Shown here: piece by piece, positions 32,076-44,589 of the stretch
Layout: each line of letters begins with the position of its first letter
Position numbering within the stretch: position 1 is the stretch's first letter
From: Rhizobiales bacterium PAR1
Lineage (GTDB): Bacteria; Pseudomonadota; Alphaproteobacteria; Rhizobiales; Beijerinckiaceae
Assembly: GCA_002256205.1 (NCBI GenBank)
Contig: NKIW01000002.1
Coordinates: 62,001 to 126,000 of the forward strand
Direction: 5' to 3'
DNA: 64,000 nucleotides
Program-made: the position numbers and the translations under genes
Notes under the pieces: model-generated
Database searches by the model: none
Told to the model about the DNA's origin: nothing
Seen by the model: only the letters and a program-made list of their open reading frames with translations

Positions 32076-32105
32076 GACATGGCGGGCGTAATTTCCCGCC
32101 ATGTC
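32076..32105. promoter_or_regulatory. Strong hairpin overlapping the amidase start codon
   Basis: GACATGGCGGG (32076-32086) pairs perfectly with CCCGCCATGTC (32095-32105) around an 8-nt loop. The right arm contains the ATG at 32101 used as the amidase start. It may be the lipoprotein gene's terminator (no T-run) or a structure that occludes ribosome entry. It also raises the possibility of a later start. Confidence 0.6.
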
Positions 32106-32946
32106 TGATTCTGAACCCCTGTCTGATTCTGAAGCCAAAACCAGTTCTGAAGCGCGCCCGGATTCGCCCGTGGCGGATCGCGTGTACCCCTCGCCCAATC
32201 ACGGCGAGCGCAAGGCCTGCGGCAAGACCGGCAAGACGGCGCCCGATTGCATCATCCTGCATTACACCGGCATGGCCAGTGCCTCAGACGCGCTGCTCTG
32301 GCTTGCCAACCCGCTATGGGAAGTCTCCTGCCACTACTTCGTCTTCGAGGATGGCCGCATCTGGCAGATGGTACCGGAGAGCCGCCGCGCCTGGCACGCG
32401 GGACGCTCGAGCTGGCAGGGCGAGACGGATATGAACTCCCGCTCGATCGGCATCGAGATTGTTAACAATGGGCATGATCTCGCCATTCCAGGCCCCTTGC
32501 CGCCCCCCGGCCCACCGTTTCCGGATGAGCAGATCGACGCGGTGATCCGCCTCGTGCAGGATATCGCCACGCGCTGGAATATCCCGCCGCGGCGCATCCT
32601 CGCGCACTCGGATATTGCGCCAGGCCGCAAGATCGACCCCGGTGAGACCTTCCCGTGGCAAAAGCTGGCGGAAGCGGGTGTGGGGGTCTGGCCGGGGAAA
32701 CTATCCCCGCCGCCCGCCGCCATGCCATCCTACCGCCTCGGCGATGAGGGAATGCCCGTCGCAGCGCTGCAATCGATGTTCGCCCGTTTCGGCTACGGCA
32801 TCGAGATCACTGGCGTTTTTGACCAGCGCACCTTCGATGTCGTGGTGGCCTTCCAGCGCCATTGGCGGCAGGACAAGGTGGATGGTGTCGCGGATGGCGA
32901 GACGCTGGGCCTCCTCAGGGCGCTGATGGCGACGGTGCAGGTGTAA
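32101..32946 (+). CDS. N-acetylmuramoyl-L-alanine amidase, AmiD-like, with peptidoglycan-binding domain
   Basis: The ORF encodes 281 residues. An Amidase_2 zinc domain spans about 28-190, with the first metal histidine in CIILHYTGM (His54), a second in WEVSCHYFV and a third in ILAHSDIAPGRKIDPG. A PG_binding_1 domain follows at about 206-275 (GDEGMPVAALQSMFARFGYGI). It cleaves the MurNAc-L-Ala bond in peptidoglycan recycling or turnover. No signal peptide is visible. The first 20 codons are Ser/Asp/Glu-rich and include a duplicated 14-bp unit, so the true start may be further in, for example GTG near 32170. Confidence 0.88.
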   Translation: MSDSEPLSDSEAKTSSEARPDSPVADRVYPSPNHGERKACGKTGKTAPDCIILHYTGMASASDALLWLANPLWEVSCHYFVFEDGRIWQMVPESRRAWHAGRSSWQGETDMNSRSIGIEIVNNGHDLAIPGPLPPPGPPFPDEQIDAVIRLVQDIATRWNIPPRRILAHSDIAPGRKIDPGETFPWQKLAEAGVGVWPGKLSPPPAAMPSYRLGDEGMPVAALQSMFARFGYGIEITGVFDQRTFDVVVAFQRHWRQDKVDGVADGETLGLLRALMATVQV

Positions 32947-32957
32947 GGCAGAGAGCC

Positions 32958-36695
<3,738 letters not shown>

Positions 36696-36706
36696 GGTCC
36701 TATCCT

Positions 36707-36806
36707 TGTCATTCCCGACGCGCAAAGCGCGAGCGGGAATCCAGTCTAAAAAAGCACCGCTAGCCCATGGATTCCCGTTCGCAGCAGAGCCGCACCGGGA
36801 ATGACA
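36707..36806. repeat. Dispersed palindromic element (family A copy 2) between metF and metH
   Basis: Perfect 11-bp ends TGTCATTCCCG (36707-36717) and CGGGAATGACA (36796-36806) are identical to those of the element at 13241-13330. The inner arms GCGGGAATCCA and TGGATTCCCG also match. The loop and filler differ. The element nearly fills the metF-metH gap, so it lies within the predicted transcript. Confidence 0.8.
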
Positions 36807-36814
36807 GGGGGTGG

Positions 36815-37705
36815 TTACTGTGCCCGCATCCCGAGCATGTGGCAGATCGCGAACACAAGATCCGCCTTGTTCATCGTGTAGAAGTGAAACTCGGAAACAC
36901 CGCGATCGAGAAGGTCGTAAACCTGCTCCACCGCCACCGCTGCCGCGACGAGACGGCGCGTTTCGGCATCATCATCGAGCCCCTCGAAGCGGGCCGCGAG
37001 CCAAGCAGGAACCTCGGTGCCACAGCGCGTGGCAAAGCTCGCGGCGGTCTTGAAGTTCTGCACCGGCAGAATGCCCGGCACGATCTCGATGCTGATCCCG
37101 CGTTTGCGGACCTTGTCGAGATAGCGGAAATAATGGTCATTATCGAAGAAGAACTGCGTGATCGCGCGCGTCGCGCCCGCATCCACCTTCCGCTGCAGCA
37201 AATCGAGTTCCACCTCGAAATTCGGGCTGTCCGGATGCTTCTCCGGGTAGGCTGAAACCGCGACCTCGAAGTCGCCAATCGCCTTGATGCCCGCGACGAG
37301 ATCGGCAGAACTCTGATACCCCTCCGGGTGCGCCTCGAACTTGGTGCCGAGCCCGGTCACAGGATCGCCGCGCAGCGCCACGATATGGCGCACGCCCATC
37401 TCCCAGTAATCGCGGATGATCTCGTCGGTCTCCGCCTTGGTGGCGGCAACACAGGTGAGATGCGCGGCGGGTTTGAGGCTCGTCTCGTCAAGGATGCGCT
37501 TGACGGTCTGGTGCGTACGTTCGCGCGTCGAGCCACCGGCGCCATAGGTCACCGAGACAAAGCGCGGGGAGAGCGGCGCAAGGCGCTCGACGCAGGCCCA
37601 GAGATTCTCGGCCATCGCGTCATTCTTCGGCGGGAAGAACTCGAAAGAAATGCCGAGCGGCACGCCCGAGACCTGACGGCTGGAGCGGATGGGGAACGCG
37701 TTCAT
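36815..37705 (-). CDS. metF: 5,10-methylenetetrahydrofolate reductase
   Basis: This 296-residue FAD enzyme makes methyl-THF for MetH. Family segments are [10 protein letters not shown] near residue 19, [17 protein letters not shown] near 50-66, IVALRGDP near 110, and [17 protein letters not shown] near 190. Length is typical. It abuts the ArsR-methyltransferase gene (37706) with no gap and feeds directly into the metH step downstream, forming a methyl-cycle operon. Confidence 0.96.
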   Translation of the reverse strand: MNAFPIRSSRQVSGVPLGISFEFFPPKNDAMAENLWACVERLAPLSPRFVSVTYGAGGSTRERTHQTVKRILDETSLKPAAHLTCVAATKAETDEIIRDYWEMGVRHIVALRGDPVTGLGTKFEAHPEGYQSSADLVAGIKAIGDFEVAVSAYPEKHPDSPNFEVELDLLQRKVDAGATRAITQFFFDNDHYFRYLDKVRKRGISIEIVPGILPVQNFKTAASFATRCGTEVPAWLAARFEGLDDDAETRRLVAAAVAVEQVYDLLDRGVSEFHFYTMNKADLVFAICHMLGMRAQ

Positions 37706-38785
37706 TTACGCAACCTCGCGGCTGGAAGGAAAGGAAGAACGAAGCGGAAAATCGCCCTGCACACGGGTATCGGCGCCGATCCAGAGCGAGACCGCGAGCC
37801 GGGCCGCATCCTCCGGCGCGGGCAGCAACACCTCGAAAGCATCGGCGCTGAGGCCCGCTTCGGTAAGGTAGCCCTCGACCTCACTTTGGGCAAAGCCAAG
37901 GCGGCGATGCGCATGCTCTGCACGCAAGGCTTCCTCGCTGTGCGGTGCGAAATCAACGACCAGCAGCCGCCCGCCGGGGCGGAGCGCTCGCGAGGCTTCG
38001 CGCACCGCGCGCGCGGGATCATCAAGATAATGCAGCACTTGATGCAGAATCACGAGATCGAACCCGGAGACATCCGCCGGCAGCGCATAGGCATCGCCCT
38101 GCCGAAGCTGAACGTGCTTGAGCCCCGCCGCATCAAGGTTGACGCGCGCGACGCCGAGCATCGCAGGCGACACATCGAGCCCCACGGCGCGGCCCGCCTG
38201 CGGTGCCAGCATTTCGAGCATCCGGCCCGTGCCGGTACCGAGATCAAGCACCGAGTCGATCCGCTTGGGGCCGAGCAGCGCCATCACGGCCGCCTCGACC
38301 CGCGCCTCGGCGACATGGAGCGCGCGAATGCGGTTCCAATCCGCCGCATGGCGGGCAAAATAGGCCGCCGCATGTTCCTTGCGCTCGGCGCGCACGGCCT
38401 CTAACCGCCGCTTGTCCCCGGCGATCGCCGCGTCCGTATGATCCAGCGTCGCGACAATCCCGTCCCGGACCGAAAGCGCGATCGCGCTTTCCGCCAGCCG
38501 GAAAAACGCCCAGGCGCCCTCGCGATGCCGGTCAATCAGCCCCGCTTCGACAAGAAGTTTCAGATGCCGCGACACACGCGGCTGGCTCTGGCCGAGGATG
38601 GCCATCAATTCAGTGACAGTGAGTTCGCTTTCCGCCAGCAGCGCGAGAATGCGCAAACGAGTCGCCTCACCCGCTGCTTCGAGCGCGGCCAGCAGATCGG
38701 CAAAGGGGAAGCCAGGATGCGCCGGATCGGACTTTTCTGACCCGTTTTTCACTGAAGGAGACACAGCCGACCCCGCCTCGCACAT
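37706..38785 (-). CDS. ArsR-family regulator fused to a SAM-dependent methyltransferase domain
   Basis: This 359-residue protein has an N-terminal winged-helix domain (about 28-110; ATRLRILALLAESELTVTELM, then recognition helix QPRVSRHLKLLVEAGL). It lacks the paired cysteines of metal-sensing ArsR proteins. A class I methyltransferase domain follows (about 155-330; VLDLGTGTGRMLEMLA motif I, then LHQVLHYLDDPARA). Its position as first gene of an arsR-metF-metH unit suggests it senses SAM or S-adenosylhomocysteine and controls methionine synthesis, as SahR-type regulators do. The methyltransferase fold may act as the sensor domain. This role is inferred. Confidence 0.85.
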   Translation of the reverse strand: MCEAGSAVSPSVKNGSEKSDPAHPGFPFADLLAALEAAGEATRLRILALLAESELTVTELMAILGQSQPRVSRHLKLLVEAGLIDRHREGAWAFFRLAESAIALSVRDGIVATLDHTDAAIAGDKRRLEAVRAERKEHAAAYFARHAADWNRIRALHVAEARVEAAVMALLGPKRIDSVLDLGTGTGRMLEMLAPQAGRAVGLDVSPAMLGVARVNLDAAGLKHVQLRQGDAYALPADVSGFDLVILHQVLHYLDDPARAVREASRALRPGGRLLVVDFAPHSEEALRAEHAHRRLGFAQSEVEGYLTEAGLSADAFEVLLPAPEDAARLAVSLWIGADTRVQGDFPLRSSFPSSREVA

Positions 38786-38811
38786 TCACATCGCGGGACA
38801 TCCGCAAAACG

Positions 38812-38831
38812 ACATAAAGATATGTTTATGT
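38812..38831. promoter_or_regulatory. Perfect inverted repeat upstream of the ArsR-metF-metH unit
   Basis: ACATAAAGATATGTTTATGT consists of 7-bp arms ACATAAA/TTTATGT around GATATG, 27 bp upstream of the regulator's ATG in an AT-rich stretch. Size and symmetry suit an ArsR-family dimer, so autoregulation of the operon is the simplest reading. No second copy was noticed upstream of metH. Confidence 0.75.
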
Positions 38832-38861
38832 GATTTTCGTGGTAGAGGCAAGCGGTATCCA

Positions 38862-38948
38862 CCCGTCATTGCGAGGAGGGAAGCCGACGCGGCAATCCGG
38901 AAAAAGAAGTCTGGATTGCTTCGTCAGTCCGCTCCTCGCAATGACGGT
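38862..38948. repeat. Long imperfect palindrome (CGTCATTGCGAGGAG element)
   Basis: CGTCATTGCGAGGAG near the left end pairs perfectly over 15 bp with CTCCTCGCAATGACG near the right end. Inner GCAATCCGG/TCTGGATTGC arms continue the structure. This motif class is dispersed in many alphaproteobacterial genomes. It lies between the divergently facing arsR-met promoter region and the ettA 3' end, where it might also serve as the ettA transcript end. Confidence 0.75.
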
Positions 38949-38970
38949 ATTGTCGTAAGGAAACCCATCC

Positions 38971-40623
<1,653 letters not shown>

Positions 40624-40926
40624 GGTATCGGGGCTCTTCCGGAAATAGGGGTTCGGCTGCGGGATGAGAAAACCGTGCAGCGTGCCGCACGGTGTTGCCC
40701 CCGAGGTAGCAACGGGGGGGACCGGTTTCAAGACAAAACGAAAACCTCTCCCAGGAAGAAGCGCGCCGCGCCGGAACAGCGATAGCCGTGTCAGGACTGG
40801 CAATTCCCGCCAATTTCACGGAATTCGGGCCAAAATCCTAACCAAACGGAAAGCGATGAGCGTGATACTCTGGACCAGACAGGCCGTGATTCTCACGCAT
40901 TGAGGGTCCGGCGGGGAACCCTGACC
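40624..40926. other. Divergent intergenic region ettA / fliK-like
   Basis: About 300 bp with promoters presumably for both divergent genes. It includes a run of seven G residues near 40711-40717. No clear -35/-10 pair, small gene or RNA was recognised. Confidence 0.4.
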
Positions 40927-42417
40927 ATGCCATCCGCCCTTGCAGCCGTTGCCGGCCAGATTCAGGACATCAAGGCGCAAGCGCTCTCGACGCTGATGGC
41001 GACAGTTGATCCGGTCGCGAATGTGCCGCGTGTTACCGGCAATCTCACCGGCAATACCGAAGCGGCGATGCAATCGGTCGATGCGGCGATCCGCGCCGTG
41101 ATCGTGGAGGCGAACCCGAATGGGCGTGCCATTCTCCAGATCGAGGGCGGCATGGTGGAAGCCCAGCTTCCGCCAGAGCTGATGCGCGCCGCGCTACAAA
41201 ATCCGAACCTGCTGAAATCCGGCAATACGGTGCTGCTGCCGGCCGATATTCCCGCACGCCCCCTCGCCAACCCCGCGACGCTGGTTGCACTGACCGGCCA
41301 GACTTCCGGGCCGAGTGTTGGCCCGGCGCCGCCGCTCGCCAACCCCTTCCCGCCTGGAAGCCTCGGCGCGGCGATTGCGCGCCTCACCGGCATGGCCTTC
41401 CCGCAGGGCGAGGCCACGGCCCTGCCGACGACACTTCCCGGCGCGTTACCGCTTGCCAAGATCGGCACCTTGCCACCCGGCATGCTGAGCCAGAACCTGC
41501 CGCCCGATCTCGCGGAAGCCGTGATGCAGGCGGCGAGCCGGCAGGTGCCGCTGGCCCCCGCGCTGACGCAAATCCTGAACCTTGGCGACAAGGCACTTGC
41601 GAACCTGCCGCCCGACCTCGCACAAGCGATCCGCGCCTTGCAGGCCGCCCGTGCGACGCCCGAGGGGCTGAAGACGGCAGAAGGGCTGCAAACTGCCGTG
41701 CAGAAATCCGGCCTCTTCCTCGAAGCCAATCTCGCGCAACAGGTCGCCGGCGGGTTGCCTGCCTCGGGCGATCTCAAGTCGATGCTGTTGGCGTTGAAAT
41801 CCCTGCTGGGTGCGGAGGCAGCGACAGAACCGGGAATGCGCGTGTCAGCGCAGACAACCTCGGCAGCCCATGGTTCCCCTTCCGCGCACGGCACGCCGGA
41901 CATCGCCCGCGCCGTCGAAGGCGCGGTCGAGCGGCTGAAGCTGATGCAGATGGCCTCCCTGCCGGATCATCCGGAAATCCGCGTGACCGATGATCGCGCC
42001 CAGCCGATGCGGCTCGCGCTCTCGATCCCGATCGCGACGCAGGGGCATGACAATGCGCCGACCGCCGTCATGGGGCTGATGATCGAGCACCGCCCGCCGA
42101 TGACCGAAGTCACGCCCTACGAAGCGGAAACGCCTGAAAAAGGTGAGGCCGAGGCCTTCCCGTGGAAAGTGCGCATCGCGCTCGATCTCGAGGAAACAGG
42201 CCCGGTGCAGGCGGAGATCGCGTTGCGCGGGCAATCCGTGGCCGTGACGCTCTGGGCCGAACGGCCGAAAATGGCGGACCGGGCGCGTGCGGAAATCGGC
42301 GCGCTGCATGAAGCGCTGACGGGCGCCGCCTTCGATGTCTTCAAGCTCGAAGTCAAGGACGGCCGCCCGCAGGGTAAGCCGATGCGCGCCGCCCCGATGC
42401 TGGATCGCCGGACATGA
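40927..42417 (+). CDS. FliK-like hook-length-control domain protein
   Basis: This 496-residue Ala/Pro/Leu-rich, poorly ordered protein has a compact C-terminal domain (about 400-480) resembling the flagellar hook-length control FliK C-terminus (PWKVRIALDLEETGPVQAEIALRGQSVAVTLWAE). ATG 40927 follows GGGGAA; a TTG nine codons upstream is less likely. It overlaps the next gene by 4 bp (ATGA). That gene encodes an FlhB cytoplasmic-tail-like protein, the known partner of FliK in export switching. No other flagellar gene is in the window. The family call rests on the C-terminal domain only. Confidence 0.7.
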   Translation: MPSALAAVAGQIQDIKAQALSTLMATVDPVANVPRVTGNLTGNTEAAMQSVDAAIRAVIVEANPNGRAILQIEGGMVEAQLPPELMRAALQNPNLLKSGNTVLLPADIPARPLANPATLVALTGQTSGPSVGPAPPLANPFPPGSLGAAIARLTGMAFPQGEATALPTTLPGALPLAKIGTLPPGMLSQNLPPDLAEAVMQAASRQVPLAPALTQILNLGDKALANLPPDLAQAIRALQAARATPEGLKTAEGLQTAVQKSGLFLEANLAQQVAGGLPASGDLKSMLLALKSLLGAEAATEPGMRVSAQTTSAAHGSPSAHGTPDIARAVEGAVERLKLMQMASLPDHPEIRVTDDRAQPMRLALSIPIATQGHDNAPTAVMGLMIEHRPPMTEVTPYEAETPEKGEAEAFPWKVRIALDLEETGPVQAEIALRGQSVAVTLWAERPKMADRARAEIGALHEALTGAAFDVFKLEVKDGRPQGKPMRAAPMLDRRT

Positions 42418-42713
42418 ACGACACACCCGATAAACCAAAAGCTGATCCGGGCCGCGTCGCCGTCGCGCTGAAATACGCCTTCGGCAACAGCGCGCCGACC
42501 GTAACCGCCAAGGGCAAAGGCGAACTCGCCGAGCGCATCATCGCGACGGCGGAGGAGCACGAGATCGCCATCGAGGAGAACCCTGTTCTCGCCGAGGCGC
42601 TCTCGCAGATCGAGCTGGAAGCCGAAATCCCCGTTCCGCTCTACAAGGCGGTGGCGGAAGTCATCGGCTTCGTGCTGCAAACGGGCCGCCTGAAACGGCC
42701 CGAAGCGGCCTGA
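42414..42713 (+). CDS. FlhB/EscU cytoplasmic-domain-like protein
   Basis: This 99-residue protein corresponds to the C-terminal cytoplasmic domain of FlhB/YscU export-switch proteins. It has AVALKYAFGNSAPTVTAKGKGELAERI near residue 16, then EHEIAIEENPVLAEAL and a short tail VPLYKAVAEVIGFVL. The autocleaving NPTH motif that should precede VAVALKY is replaced by PGR, and there is no membrane domain. It is translationally coupled to the FliK-like gene. Its stop codon abuts that of the convergent DUF336 gene (TGATCA). Confidence 0.82.
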   Translation: MNDTPDKPKADPGRVAVALKYAFGNSAPTVTAKGKGELAERIIATAEEHEIAIEENPVLAEALSQIELEAEIPVPLYKAVAEVIGFVLQTGRLKRPEAA

Positions 42714-43139
42714 TCAGGCGCCGGCATCGCCGGTCAGGCCCGCTGCCGCGATGCCCGCGAGCGCGGCATCCTCATCGGCATCCGAGGTATCACCGGAAAC
42801 GCCGACTGCGCCGATGATCTCGTTACCCGACTTGATCAGAACACCGCCCGGCACTGGGATCAGCGCACCATCCGCGACATGGGTCACGGCGTTGATGAAG
42901 TTCGGGCGCTCCGCCGCCATCTTCATCAATGCGCGGCTGCCGAGGCCCATCGCGAGGCTGCCATGCGCCTTGCCATAGGCAATCTCCGCGCGCTTGAGCG
43001 AGCAACCGTCTTCAGTCAACACGACCTTGCGCGCGGCGCGGGCATCGAGCACCACGATCGAAAGCGGCTTGTAGCCTTTCGCGCGGGCATGGGAGAGAGC
43101 GGCTTCGGCCAGCGTACGGGCCTGAGTAAGCGTCAACAT
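42714..43139 (-). CDS. GlcG/HbpS-like DUF336 haem-binding family protein
   Basis: This 141-residue protein carries one DUF336 (haem-degrading/GlcG) domain: LTLTQARTLAEAALSHARAKG at the start, IVVLDARAARKVV, and the C-terminal GGVLIKSGNEIIGAVGVSG with SDADEDAALAGIAA. Members bind haem or associate with flavin/aromatic catabolic operons. ATG 43139 is preferred (GGAG 7 bp upstream). It is divergent, with 61 bp between, from the small haem-domain-like gene. Confidence 0.82.
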   Translation of the reverse strand: MLTLTQARTLAEAALSHARAKGYKPLSIVVLDARAARKVVLTEDGCSLKRAEIAYGKAHGSLAMGLGSRALMKMAAERPNFINAVTHVADGALIPVPGGVLIKSGNEIIGAVGVSGDTSDADEDAALAGIAAAGLTGDAGA

Positions 43140-43200
43140 CAAAAAACTCCGTGGTTGATGCCCCACCCTAGCGCTTCGTGACGAAGGCGAGCAATGGTGG

Positions 43201-43506
43201 ATGTTCGAGAATGAAACCGTCCCCTATTCTAAGGAAGCGGATGCTGAGAGTCCCAACGGCACCGTGATGCCGGCCTCGCTGATCATGGGCAGCGATGAAG
43301 GCGACCGCGCCGACGTCGATGCAGCGCCGAACGGTAAGGACGGCTGGTGGACGCTTGAACCCAAGCGCAAACTGAAATCGACATCGAAATACGATGTCGA
43401 CTTCACGGAAGCCAAGCCGCTCTATATGTGGACATCAATCTTCGATCATACCCAGACGCGCCACACGCGGCACGTCTATCCGGTCCAGATCGAACTCCGG
43501 CAGTAA
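43201..43506 (+). CDS. Small protein resembling the C-terminal half of an ethylbenzene-dehydrogenase haem domain (EB_dh)
   Basis: The product has 101 residues. The order MPASLIMGSDEGDRADVDA, DGWWTLEPKRKL, YDVDFTEAKPLY, FDHTQTRHTRHVYPVQIEL resembles the second half of EB_dh-type haem-binding domains. In those, a GxRADV segment is followed by DGxW-TLE-x-R-KL, DVxF and a final strand with W/Fxxx. The full family is about twice this length, and upstream sequence is occupied by the divergent gene, so this is either a minimal version or a truncated remnant. Codon use looks coding. It lies 21 bp before the 2Fe-2S reductase gene, so a shared electron-transfer role is possible. The family assignment is my inference from pattern only. 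Confidence 0.5.
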   Translation: MFENETVPYSKEADAESPNGTVMPASLIMGSDEGDRADVDAAPNGKDGWWTLEPKRKLKSTSKYDVDFTEAKPLYMWTSIFDHTQTRHTRHVYPVQIELRQ

Positions 43507-43527
43507 ACTCAGGATAGGACGAGCGGC

Positions 43528-44577
43528 ATGTCCCGCCTCACGATCAACGGCAAGACGATCAACGCCCCGGTCGGCGCCACGCTGGTGGATGCCGCATTGC
43601 AAGGTGGGGTCGTCCTGCCGCAGGATTGCTGCACTGGCCAATGCGGCACCTGCCGGGTCGATGTCATCTCGGGTGCGGTCGATGCTGCCGGCACGGCGGA
43701 GCGCAATTCAGTGCTCGCCTGTCAGGCGCGCCTTCAGGGTGATGCTGAAATTCATTTCGACCCTGTCCCGCTGGTGATGAAGACCGGCGGCATCGTAACC
43801 TCTGTCCGCGACCTCGCGGGCGAGATCGTCGAGGTTGTGGTGGAAGTGACCAAACCGGTGCCGTATCTGCCGGGGCAATACGTCAAGGTCGAGTTCGCCG
43901 GCTTTCCGGCGCGCGATTACTCGCCAACCCTCACACTCGATGGTCTGCGCGAAATCAACCAGCTGATCTTCCACATCCGCCGGATAGATGACGGCATCGT
44001 CTCCGCCGCGCTCGGCAGCGGCATCGTGCCGGGCAGCAAGGTCAAGGTGCGCGGGCCTTTCGGTCACGCCTTCCTACGGCAGGGCGAGGGGCGGATCGTC
44101 CTGATCTCGACCGGCACCGGCTTTGCGCCATCGTGGTCGATTGCGGTAGCGGCTCGCCTCGGCCAGCCTTATCGTCCGTTGGTGATGATTGCCTCGGCGC
44201 GGGATCCGCGCAACCTCTACATGCGTCCCGCTCTCGACTGGCTGACCAAGCAGGGCGTGAATGACATCGTGCTGACGGCCTCGGGCGCCAATCCCCTGCC
44301 CCCGGCCCGCCATGGCCGTGCGACTGATTTCCTGCCAACGCTTTCGCCTGCGGACACTGTCTTCGCCTGCGGTTCGCCGGAAATGATAGAAGAGGTCAAG
44401 CGCCGGGCTTTAACCGCCGGGGCCGCCTTTTACGCCAATCCGTTCCTGCCTTCGAGCGGCGAATTGCCGCTCGGCATGAAGATCAAGCGCTTCTTCACGG
44501 GCGCGCCAAAGAAGACTTCCCCGGTCCATGCCCAGTTGGATGCGCTCGCGGCGCAGATCGGCAACAGCAAATCCTGA
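43528..44577 (+). CDS. 2Fe-2S ferredoxin-FAD/NAD(P)H reductase
   Basis: This 349-residue electron-transfer protein carries an N-terminal plant-type 2Fe-2S domain with ligands Cys34-x4-Cys39-x2-Cys42 and a fourth Cys near 65. An FNR-type FAD domain (GQYVKVEFAGFPARDYSPT near 128-146) and an NAD(P) domain (ISTGTGFAPSWSI, FACGSPEMIEEV) follow. This is the architecture of oxygenase and dehydratase reductases such as CDP-6-deoxyglucoseen reductase or phenol hydroxylase reductase. The partner terminal enzyme is not adjacent. The C-terminal ~45 residues (after GSPEMIEEVKRRALTAGAAFYANPF, shortened here) are an extra tail. It is convergent with the chemoreceptor-like gene. Confidence 0.88.
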   Translation: MSRLTINGKTINAPVGATLVDAALQGGVVLPQDCCTGQCGTCRVDVISGAVDAAGTAERNSVLACQARLQGDAEIHFDPVPLVMKTGGIVTSVRDLAGEIVEVVVEVTKPVPYLPGQYVKVEFAGFPARDYSPTLTLDGLREINQLIFHIRRIDDGIVSAALGSGIVPGSKVKVRGPFGHAFLRQGEGRIVLISTGTGFAPSWSIAVAARLGQPYRPLVMIASARDPRNLYMRPALDWLTKQGVNDIVLTASGANPLPPARHGRATDFLPTLSPADTVFACGSPEMIEEVKRRALTAGAAFYANPFLPSSGELPLGMKIKRFFTGAPKKTSPVHAQLDALAAQIGNSKS

Positions 44578-44589
44578 GGGGGATTGGGA

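Noticed and set aside
36696-36814. Possible cobalamin riboswitch upstream of metH
   Set aside because: I looked for the B12-box and its core in this gap and upstream of the regulator gene. The gap is filled by the family A palindrome and nothing riboswitch-like was seen.
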